From: Lingula anatina | Lineage: Eukaryota > Brachiopoda > Lingulata > Lingulida > Lingulidae | Assembly (NCBI RefSeq): GCF_001039355.2 | Contig: NW_019774181.1 | Coordinates: forward strand, 203,000-266,999 | DNA: 64,000 nt | Direction of reading: 5' to 3' | Part shown: positions 11,028 through 22,200 of the stretch, piece by piece | Layout: every line of letters begins with the position of its first letter | Numbering within the stretch: position 1 is the first letter of the stretch | Position numbers and translations under genes: made by a program | The notes under the pieces: generated by a model | What the model was told of the DNA's origin: nothing | Seen by the model: the letters and a program-made list of their open reading frames with translations, nothing else | Database searches by the model: none

Positions 11028-11290
11028 AACCGGGGCTAATATGCCCAGTTAGACAATTTTGGCCTTGTAGAGCCAACTGGGAATGCAGGCCCGTAGCCAG
11101 CAGTTCCAAAAGGGGTGTTCTTTTTCTGAAAAAGTGGACCTTTTTCCATAAAAACATCATGTACCTAGATCAAATTTTTCCCAGAGTGGACCTTTTCCCA
11201 GCAAAAGGGGTGGTTCTTTCGAACCCCCCCCCCCCCCGAACCCCCCCCTGGCTACGGGCCTGGAATGAGTTAATGTAACAAAACCGGTTT
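11028..11290. mobile_element. Truncated copy of the TA-flanked transposon, split by another MITE
   Basis: CCGGGGCTAATATGCCCAGT and the following ~50 bases match the start of the element at 4942. The copy is interrupted at 11086-11262, and its sequence resumes after the insert (AGTTAATGTAACAAAAC, compare about 5004-5020). Confidence 0.75.
11086..11262. mobile_element. hAT-like MITE with 5-bp target duplication
   Basis: Perfect ends CAGGCCCGTAGCCAG / CTGGCTACGGGCCTG, 177 bases, flanked by GAATG on both sides (11081-11085, 11263-11267). The empty sequence GGAATGAGTT is visible in the intact element near 4999. Ends starting CAGG with 5-bp duplications fit the group called hAT5 (inference). Other copies: 19211-19375 and 35984-36140. 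Confidence 0.85.
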
Positions 11291-12656
11291 CAACGTAAGC
11301 CTCATAAACCGGGAAAATACGGCTATTAGAATTATTTGTCTTTATCCTCGTGTGACGTCCCTCTCTGTGGACGTGTGCCCGTTCAAACTTCTGAATTTCC
11401 TTCGTCTAAAGATCACCTTTTGAGCTAAATACATGTACACTTCGTATACACAGAATGCGGTAGGTGATACTGAATGCGAAATCTGAATTCGTTTAGATAT
11501 ATTTCTATTTATATTACTATTTTAGATAGTAAAGAAGAAACCATCCAAAACTAGTTCATGCAAAGTTAAACAAATAATAAGAGTTTAATACAAAAATCAG
11601 CAATATCAGAGATAAATTAAATAAAGGCTTCACAAAGTCTGTCCGTTATATGCTTTTCAGGTTTCGTTATTTTTGGTAAATAATGGCGATATTCGTACCA
11701 CAACAACATTTGCTTTTATCCTGAATAGAGAAAAATCTTTTTGCAATGAAAGCAACTCGGTCATCGTATTATGTCGGGCACCTATGATGTTTAGAAGATA
11801 AAATCGTTTCAAGCTGCGGTGAGCTACAGCTTTACGCGTCGCGCTGAATAGTATTACTTATTTTTACAAGCCAAATCCATCACTTACAAGCTTACTCGAA
11901 TGTTCGTTTTGTGTTCGTTTGTAACAAGGACAGGGTTACGTACACTATTTCAAGATTATTGCCGCCTTATAATTGCCGCCTTATTTAACCCATTTGTAAA
12001 GGAAATATCAAATCACTTCAATCCGCTGGTTGCTAACGAGAACCCGTACGTGAAAAACGCAAAGTTGACGTCTGCTTCTGTACACGTCCATAAAGGTACA
12101 TGTACCATGTACTAACGTATCCAGAGGCTGATTACCAAAACAGCAAAACCAAATAGTGAAGTAAATAAATATATGAATGAAAGATTTAATTACAACAACA
12201 ACAACAAAATAATTATAATTATTATTTCAAATTGCATTTTCCTCAAATATGTTCACCATAGATGATCCCATATGTTATTTATTCTTCAATTTTGACTTTA
12301 TGATTTACAGCCGAGATGACGAATGTTGTTTTTAAACTATGCTTATCGCAGTAAATGTAGTATTCTTAGTAATAGTAGACAATTATTCTATTGGCATATT
12401 TTGATATATTTGTTCTAAGGATTAGACCAAGATCTTATGTAGTACGTTTGTGCCCTTTGGTGATATTTTAATTTTTCTCACTCGAGTACTATTAACTACC
12501 CCATCGTTGTGTTTTTACATTAGAAATGTGGGTGAACAAGGACAAGATAAAGTTCTATTGAAAACAAACTCTTTGATGATACTTTGATGGGCGAAACCCA
12601 CTCTTTGAAGTCTTCAACTTCGTTGCAGTATCAACTGGGTCTCCTTTGACCTTTGG
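11291..12656. other. Intergenic, upstream of the EF-hand gene
   Basis: AT-rich and mirrored in the other allele. (ACA)n near 12190-12206. The 71-codon frame at 11900-12115 is disrupted in the other allele, where about 30 bases including part of its coding text are missing, so I do not call it. Confidence 0.45.
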
Positions 12657-12716
12657 ATTTGCATATCATTTGCATATCATTTGCATACCACCTGTATATG
12701 AAACCAGATATATAAT
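12657..12716 (+). promoter_or_regulatory. EF-hand gene promoter: three octamer sites plus TATA (allele a)
   Basis: ATTTGCAT, the POU-factor octamer, occurs at 12657-12664, 12668-12675 and 12679-12686 with exact 11-base spacing, so the sites face the same side of the helix. TATATAATA follows at about 12709-12717. A 5' UTR exon ending AGTATAG then GTGAGA at 12811/12812 fits a start near 12740. All elements recur in the other allele (octamers about 21373-21402, TATA about 21425). Confidence 0.55.
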
Positions 12717-12739
12717 AAGTTACGTTGTCATCGAGTTGG

Positions 12740-12811
12740 ATCTTGTACGATTACATCATTTGATTCAGTTGACTTGCGTCGATTTCGACATTAGACTTGC
12801 AAGGAGTATAG
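12740..12811 (+). other. Predicted non-coding first exon of the EF-hand gene (allele a)
   Basis: The right border is the donor GTGAGATGG at 12812; the left border is inferred from the TATA position. The following intron ends CAAATTTAG at 13086, four bases before the start codon. Confidence 0.45.
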
Positions 12812-13090
12812 GTGAGATGGTTTTATCAAATTGATTTTCAGTTAATGGAAATCTGTTTTTTTTTAATGTCTAATCACTTAAGATTGCATTGTTTTATTGT
12901 ATAAACAGCAAAGACTACTTTGAAGTCTACAACTACCATTTTTACTGAATGTTTTGTGCTTACCTTTTATGATCCCACATCAATTGATAATCACAGACGT
13001 TTTGACGTTTTGTCCCATTGTACATATGTCTGGTATGATTTTTATCTAGAAAAATAGCGTGTTTTCTTTATAATTTTCAAATTTAGGAAG

Positions 13091-13207
13091 ATGACAGTCA
13101 ATTTTGCTGGCCTTCTTGTAGCAGCCTGTTTGGCGGCTTTCCTGATAGAATATTCTCAAGCCGTATGTTGCGTTACTTTTGACGGTTTCTGTCAGGACTG
13201 TCATAAG
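13091..13207 (+). CDS. EF-hand gene, first coding exon (allele a)
   Basis: 39 codons: signal peptide and the start of a Cys-rich domain. Donor GTAAGA at 13208. Identical in protein to the other allele. Confidence 0.75.
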
Positions 13208-16200
13208 GTAAGAAATATATATATATATATATAATCTAAATTATCCGATGTTTAAAACCGATGTGACCTGTCTCGTTAACCCAACACTTCCTACTAACAA
13301 CCCAAATATTTATTTAAGATATCTTCTGGTCTTCAAGTAGCGTTTTGAAGGGATCACAACTAACAACTACAGTAGCGTAAAAGACAGGTATTCTGAAAAG
13401 CATTGTCGCCAGGCACAAATAACTAAAACGTGATTTACATGCATATATATATTTGTAGTTAAAGTCCAGTCCAGGGTCGATAACTCGACAGCATCGCAAC
13501 TTGCCACTGGGGTGCAATCACCATCGCATAGGAGATGGATTGCAATGTTTGCGATGCCTTCGAGTTATCGAGCCCAGATTCTCCTCGGATTACGTACGAG
13601 TTGGAGGGGGGGGGGGGGGGGNTGTGTGTGTGGGGGGGGGGGGAGGGGGCGGGGCTATGTGTTGCAAGAACCAAAATACCTATCAATAAAATTTGTTTTG
13701 TTTTAATTAGGAATAAATTTATAATGGTATAAAGCAGGCTTTTAATGAACGAAAACGAATAATAAATTTTCGTTTTAAAAGAAAGTAACAAATTCAGTTT
13801 TAAACCGTTGAGTTTGTTTCAGCAAACAAACTTGCGCGCATAGGTTTGTGGGTGATATGAGGGTCCAACTTGCCCCTAGTCAAGGGGGCCAACTAGCCCC
13901 GGGTGCGCCCTTTTTATTTTAAAGGATGGAAGCCTTTATGGTGCTAGAATGAAACTTAAAACAATGAGCTTCGGTTTGATGCCCTTTACATATATTATAT
14001 TCGATCAAAAGCCCATGAAAATAAATTTTTTAATCTCTTAAACAAAATTACTTTTAGGTGCAAAAATCGTTTATTTCGACTCACAGCTTAAGTAAAACTT
14101 TTTAACGTCCGACACTTCCTTAGCATTGTAGGCTACGGTCACTTTACAAGAGTATGTGGCCAATTTTTTACCTCGTAGTTACTTTTTCATAAATTGACAG
14201 GGGGGGACTTACCCCGGGTTCCAACTAGCCCCGGTCTCCCCTAATGTATTACACTTGTTTTGTATAAAAACAGTCAGTGTTAAGCTCGAGGATCTGTTAA
14301 GTTACACTTAAACGAGCGTGGATTCAAAGTGACGTACATAAAAAACTTTTAATAATTTCTCATACGACAAAAATAAAATCGACATGGTAAGGGATAAATC
14401 GACTCAATCACTCCAAAAAGCACGAAACGATGGCCTTTGGCATGCATCTGTATTGGTTATATTATTTGAAAACTTACGGTGGCATTTGGTTAGGTTTTGT
14501 GGCAAAAACATTGACGTAAAATGCGCCTGTAAATATGACCATATCTTAGGTCACAATTGGCAGATTTAAAAAAATCAGCTTTAATGTCTCAAAATCCTTT
14601 TCGAGCTGCTAGGGGGTAATTAACTAATTAAATAGCTACTCAAGGCGTGTCAGACAAGATGATTACACTGAATCAGCGCGAATACCCCCCAGCACCGGCT
14701 CGATTCAGATGGTACCATATTTGAATCTAAACGCGGTTCTAAAGCAAGTAAATCTAGTTGTGTGAACTTCAACTACTAGGCCGATTGAAGAACACGTAGC
14801 TGTCCTTCTTTGCCAAGCTTACATGCCCACTTATTAATTCACTTAATTAAATGTTATATTCAGATCAGAATTTCACACCGCCACCGAAAAGACGTTTCGG
14901 TCTTTCTTTCCGCGCCCTATTGTACCTGGGAGACCAAGACGGGAAACAGAGTGATGACGTCATGACTAGGGTGAGAAAAAGAACAGCAATAACCATAAAT
15001 AATGAGGACGATGATGAAAATTGCATTTAGATAACAGATTGTAAATTATAACTTCATTAATTCTTTCCCGCATTTGTCATGTTAATATTCTGATGTAATT
15101 ATTGTCAGATTTTTTTCTCGACTTTATGGATGTTATAACTGCTGCCCTGAACCGTGTGGCGTAAAACCATGCATGTACACACACTGAACAATAGAAGTGT
15201 CACCCCTACTGAACCAATACTTTGGGGGAGATAAATGACTGTGGAATGATATGCTTCTGGTATCATTTTATTAACATCAAATTTCACAAAAGAAACGGTT
15301 CTGACTTAACAATTCAACTGTATCGATATTCTGACATTGCTTGTATTCAGCCTCTTCAGGTTAATAACTTTGATCACTCTGATTCAAGGGGTTACCCTTC
15401 TATTGTCCAGTGTGAGTGTATACAATGTACATCTCCACACGTGTCATTTTCCAGCCTGTAGATCAACAGATAGTGTGCCCCCCTGGTTTTGTTCCGGATG
15501 CCCAGGACTGCCGCCCCCTAATGTATAATTTCACTGTAGTACGGTCGATCGTTTCCTTGCATTTTGAACCGTGTGGCTGGGTTCCAACGCCCAGGGATGG
15601 CTGTGGAGATATCGTACGAGATGGTCGATTGGTAGCTGTAGTAAGAGCTGCGCAGGCACGTATTCTTATCTGTCAGAAACACGGCGCAGACAACACGTCC
15701 ATCACCTTTGTCCTTGAAATAATGGTCACTCTTCGAGTGGGACTAGCCGACTACGAGGAAGGTCGCAACATTTTCGACCAAGTACAAGCATGGATGGAAA
15801 ATGCTCTGCAAAACGCGCAGTTGGAAAATTCCGGACGGCCAGTGGGTATACGCTCAGGATCCTTCTCTGCCTGCAGGAAGAACCCCACGAACCACAGCTC
15901 CGTGACGCCATTTCGTGGAGCGTCCACGCTCTCAACTCCGAGGCAGAGCCGAGGAAGTTTACCTGTTGGTAATGTTAGAGTTTGGTTGTTAATGGCGCTG
16001 GTGGCAGCGGTGTGGGATATCTAACTATGGGTTAGATCACATAAGAATGATATAGGATTGGGCACTACTTTGACTAATCAATCCATAGATGGATATCTAA
16101 GGTTTTTCATTGTTGTTTTGTAATTTATCGTTTTTAATTATAATCAAGTTTTAAAAACACTTACATTTTTACTATTCAGCAAAATTATTCTGAAATAGTT

Positions 16201-19200
16201 ATATGGACGTCATGACCCCCGCTAACAAGATTCCGTTTTTGACCTTGGTTTGTTTGCAAGTTAACAGCCTAACTCAAAGTTATGGGCCCATTTTGGTGAA
16301 CTTTTTAGGATAAGCCAGAAATGGACCCGCTTGGAAGCGATTACATTTTGGTGGCTGTCTTGACGGAGTCTTGCACTCGCCGAGTGCCTTTTAGTTTGGT
16401 TTATCAACACACTGTTTAGTATTCTGTCTTCAGATAGAGGCCATTCAGAATGAGAAGAGCCGAGTACTAGCTAGGGCAAGACCTAAATATCGCGGACCTA
16501 AATGTACATGAAAGGAAGACCGCTTAATCCTGTAATGGTCTCTCCGCCTCTCACACGCCTCCCCACGCGTTGTCCCTCGACCGGTTGAATTGACCCGAGA
16601 TTTAATTAATGTGACCCTGCAGGGACGTCTTGCTGGACAGGGGCCGTATTCTCAAAAGTTTGTAACTTACAAACCTTCGAGAATACCAACTTACGTGAAC
16701 GATCGGACTTACGTGAAAAGTTACAAGAATTTGTAAGTTACAACCTTTCGAAAATACGGCCCCAGCAGGAAAGTATATTGAATTAGTCAGAGACATATCT
16801 GTGAATTTCTAGTGAAAAGTCAATCTGTGGTCCTGGTAGTGGGTAAAGGATTAGTAATGATTCTCTTTTTGATTCATTTGATTCACTGTTAAAACAGTCA
16901 CAGGTCTTGAGATGCATGCCTGGTAACATTCATAGTAAATTGATCTATTATGATAAGAGATTACTTGATATTATCATCAATCAGTGGCGGATTTAGGGGG
17001 GCAGGGGGGTCCTTCCTCCCCCCCTGTCAATTCCTGAAAAAAATCACATCAATGGTCCTGTCATAGTGGTGATTTCACGGCCAAACTACATTTTAGAAAC
17101 TTCAACATTTAAATCAAATTAAATCAACATTTGGTAAAGATCATTTAAATGTCTCCGTTATAATGATATTACATGAATCTGTTAATGCATTTTATTCATT
17201 GGAAAGAACTGTAACCAAGTTTTAAAAGGATGATTTTTTTTGTTTGTTTGTTTTGTTTTAAAAGGATTGAATAACTTCATTTATGGCTTCATCTCCTAGT
17301 TTAAGTTTAATTCAGCCTCAGTTCAATTATGTTAAAGGTCTCTAGTAATGTCTTAATTCTATTTATTGGCTTCAATATCTCTGACTTGTTTTAGGAATCA
17401 CTGTAATGTATTTTGTGTGTATTAGTATATAAGGAGAAGAATTTTGTATTTTAATCGGAGATCAGAGATCAGAGCTCAGAGTAAGTGTGGTCAGTGAAAC
17501 CGATAACTGGATTGTCCCTGTTGTCTTAGGAGACTCCAGATCTCTCAGCCAGAGAAATAAAAGTAGAGTTCAGTCAGTTTGTAGTTGATCTCTGGAAAAA
17601 CATCACAGCTGTTGTGTCGCCTGCTGGAGAAGTAACTCGGACCAAGGTGGCCCCTGTGATAGTCCCCTCGTGAAATTAGAACTTTGACAAGCTGAATCAT
17701 AGTTCTAAACCGTACCAAATGGCAACGTTCGCCCTCTAAAATACCAAGAATTTTCGGGGTCCTTCAGCGAGCCCGAACCCCACGTCAAAGGTAGGGGGGT
17801 AGGGTCGACTTTGCATCCGCAGATCCCCCCTACAAATAATCCTGGATCCGCCCTGATCAATTTAATAAATAAAAAATTGGACGTTCTGTTGGTGTAAAGG
17901 GTGACAGTTTGCAAAAGGCGAGGTTGCATGTTATTCACTATTTCAGAAACTGACCAATTTATATGGATTATATAATTATAAGTAAATTGAGCATTGAGTC
18001 ATGAATTATTTTACGTTTGGTGTATAGTAAATTTCAAGTTATGTAGCTAATTTCAGGATTTTAACTAAATTGAGTGCTAGCATAAATAACTATAATAGGA
18101 GAAGAGCGTGATATGATTGCATACAATGTTTTAAAGGATTTATTGTTTGTTAATGTTAAAGCCTAGATTACATTTCCAAAGGTTACGTACGATTAAATCG
18201 TATACGATTTTCCGTGTTTTTTTTCTGACATCGTACGTGGCAACAGGCTTCGGTAAATATGTTAACTATTACGTGCGGACACCAGTGCTATAAATAATGC
18301 AACATTAGCAGCTCGGGATCAAGTAGGAAAAAGCGTTTTTCGAAAAAGGGAAAGTGAGGGCACGAAGCCCCTTATGTCTCAGTGCAGTTGCCGTAAGCTG
18401 CTTCCTTGAAGATCGCTACATTACCACGATCACCGAACAATGCCCGCACGGAACTGCGAAATGCCAACAACGATAATGACAATGTGCCCCCCAACTTATT
18501 TCAAAATTTGTCGAAAGTTTTAGTTTGACAAAGTCGGAGAGCCTAGGGTTGCCGTGAATCCGCACGATTTCGCACGGCCACCGCCTACCTTCGCTCAGAC
18601 GCTGCAAGAAAAGGGATTTATATAATTATAAGTAAATGTAATATACGGACATCGCATGGCAAATGTAATCTAGGCTTAAAATTAATACCTCGTGCAATTT
18701 GACAGTTCTAGAATTCGAGGACTTTTTTTAAACGTTGTCAATGACTAAAGTTGTAAATGTTTCATGTTGTATAGCAAAAAGCTACGATTATCGTTTCATT
18801 AATCGCAAAGACAGCAAATTTTATTTCAAATTCAATTAACTACAATGTGGACAGTTGTAAGTAAAGTATTTTTTATAACTGGTAAATTAAAAGTCTTAGC
18901 GCAGAATGGTATTTTGTATTAGACAAACTGAAAATTATTAAGAGATTTGGTTAATTGTTTGATTTTACAATCCAACGGTAAATTTTATGACATTGACAAC
19001 AGCTGTACACTGGACGATTACAATTTGGAATCCACGGGCAAGTAATTCAAATAAAATCAATGTAGCTTTCTTGTGCGTTCGGCTGAATTACCTCTTAGCT
19101 GCTTTCAGTAAATAGCGAGCAACCACCGCAGAATTGACTAATTGGCTTAAATAACCGGGGCTAATTTGCCCAGTTAGACAATTTTGGCCTTGTAGAGCCA

Positions 19201-22200
19201 ACTGGGAATGCAGGCCCGTAGCCAGCAGTTCCAAAAGGGTTTTTTTTTCTGAAAAAGTGGACCTTTTTCCATAAAAACATCATGTACCTAGATCAAAATT
19301 TTCCCAGAGTGGACCTTTTCCCAGCAAAAGGGGTGGTTCTTTCGAACCCCCCGAACCCCCCTGGCTACGGGCCTGGAATGAGTTAATGTAACAAAACCGG
19401 TTTCAACGTAAGCCCCATAAACCGGGTAAATACGGCTATTAGAATTATTTGTCTATACATACCACGGGGCTGATATCAAAACAAAAGGATTGCAGGGACC
19501 GATACTATGAATGAGACGGAGTGACTGCCACGTGCGGAAGATGGGCAGGAAATCGGTCAACTACTCAGAAAACCACTAACGCAAACGAAGATGATTGGAC
19601 GGTGACCGCAATTAGGCAGTAAACGCAGGGAAAGGCCATTCTCTGATATCACCCCATGCGCGGTGATATCAGCGTGTTCTATTCAAAGTTAGGGGTTTTG
19701 GGTGGGGAACACGCACGATTTCCCTTTGTATGTATGACAAATAATGCACTGTTACCCCCTCGCCCGATATCCACGATAGCATGCCTCGCTGGCGCTCGGC
19801 CTGCTATCGTGATATCGGGCTCGTGGACAGTGCATTATTTACTACTTATCCTCGTGTGACGTCCCCCTCTGTGGACGTGTGCCCGTTCAAACTTCTGAAT
19901 TTCCTTCGTCTAAAGATCACCTTTTGAGCTAAATACATGTACACTTCGTATACACAGAATGCGGTAGGTGATACTGAATGCGAAATCTAAATCTAAAACA
20001 ATCTGTGTTTAACTGGGAAAGAGAATTCAAGCTACAACAGGTGCATGGACTGCATTAAGCTACATGTATTCATATTTGGATCAGTCAATTTCTATGCATG
20101 TACGAAACCTGACTGATATCTGGTGATCTTAGTTGAAAAACATCGTCTTCTACTGCTCTTGGCGACAAGCAGATGGGCGTGACCTCCGCAGATATGTTAC
20201 TTTTCCCACAGGTTGATTCAGAGGTAATTCGTTTAGATATATTTCTATTTATATTACTATTTTAGATAGTAAAGAAGAAACCACCCAAAACTAGTTCGTG
20301 CAAAGTTAAACAAATAATAAGAGTTTAATACAAAAATCAGCAATATCAGAGATAAATTAAATAAAGGCTTCACAAAGTCTGTCCGTTATATGCTTTTCAG
20401 GTTTCATTATTTTTGGTAAATAATGACGATATTCGAAACACAACAACATTTGCTTTTATCCTGAATAGAAAAAAATCTTTTTGCAATGAAAGCAACTCGG
20501 TCATCGTATTATGGCGGGCACCTATGATGTTTAGAAGATAAAATCGTTTTAAGCTGCGGTGAGTTACAGCTTTACGCGTCGCGCTGAATAGTATTACTTA
20601 TTTTTACATGTCAAGTCCATCACTTACAAGCTTCCTCGAATGTTCGTTTTGTGTACGTTTGTAACAAGGACAGGGTTACGTTCACTATTTCAAGATTATT
20701 GCCGCCTTATAATTGCCGCCTTATTTAATCCATTTGTAAAGGAAATATCAAATCACTTCAATCTGCTGGTTGCAAAAGTTGACGTCTGCTTCTGTACACG
20801 TCCATAAAGGTACATGTACCATGTACTAACAACGTATCCAGAGGCTGATTACCAAAACATCAAAACCAAATAGTGAAGTAAATAAATATATGAATGAAAG
20901 ATTTAATTACAACAACAACAACAAAATAATTATAATTATTATTTCAAATTGCATTTTCCTCAAATATGTTCACCATAGGTGATCCCATATGTTATTTATT
21001 CTTCAATTTTGACTTTATGATTTACAGCCGAGATGACGAATGTTGTTTTTATACTATGCTTATCGCAGTAAATGTAGTATTCTTAGTAAAAGTAGACAAT
21101 TATTCTATTGGCATATTTTGATATATTTGTTCTAAGGATTAGACCAAGATCTTATGTAGTACGTTTGTGCCCTTTGGTGATATTTTAATTTTGCTCACTC
21201 GAGTACTATTAACTACCCCATCGTTGTGTTTTTACATTAGAAATGTGGGTGAACAAGGACAAGATAAAGTTCTATTGAAAACAAACTCTTTGATGATACT
21301 TTGATGGGCGAAACCCACTCTTTGAAGTCTTCAACTTCGTTGCAGTATCAACTGGGTCTCCTTTGACGTTTGGATTTGCATATCATTTGCATATCATTTG
21401 CATACCACCTGTATATGAAACCAGATATATAATGAGTTACGTTGTCATCGAGTTGGATCTTGTACGATTACATCATTTGATTCAGTTGACTTGCGTCGAT
21501 TTCCACATTAGACTTGCAAGGAGTACAGGTGAGATGGTTTTATCAAATTGATTTTCAGTTAATGGAAATCTGTTTTTTTTTTAATGTCTAATCACTCAAG
21601 ATTGCATTGTTTTATTGTATAAACAGCAAAGACTACTTTGAAGTCTACAATTTTTACTGAATGTTTTGTGCTTACCTTTTAAGATCCCACATCAATTGAT
21701 AATAACAGACGTTTTGAAAACTGTCCCATTGTACGTATGTCTGGTATGATTTTTATCCAGAAAAATAGCGTGTTTTCTTTATAATTTTCAAATTTAGGAA
21801 GATGACAGTCAATTTTGCTGGCCTTCTTGTAGCAGCCTGTTTGGCGGCTTTCCTGATAGAATATTCTCAAGCCGTATGTTGCGTTACTTTTGACGGTTTC
21901 TGTCAGGACTGTCATAAGGTAATATATATATATATATATATAATCTAAATTATCCGATGTTTAAAACCGATGTGACCTGTCTCGTTAACCCAACACTTCC
22001 TACTAACAACCCAAATATTTATTTAAGATATCTTCTTGTCTTCAAGTAGCGTTTTGAAGGGATCACAACTAACAACTACAGTAGCGTAAAAGACAGGTAT
22101 TCTGAAAACCATTGTCGCCAAGCACAAATAACTAAAACGTGATTTACATGCATATATATATTTGTAGTTAAAGTCCAGTCCAGGGTCGATAACTCGACAG

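Larger units (their letters stand above)
5654..13621. repeat. Allelic block 1, copy a
   Basis: Matches 13623-22333 throughout at a few percent divergence plus indels. Both copies begin with TGTGTGTG then G's and end in a G run after GTACGAGTTGGAG. Both ends coincide with contig joints. Read as one haplotype of the locus and not a genomic tandem duplication. Confidence 0.85.

Noticed and set aside
11900-12115. 71-codon frame
   Set aside because: Part of its coding text is deleted in the other allele, and it has no family resemblance.
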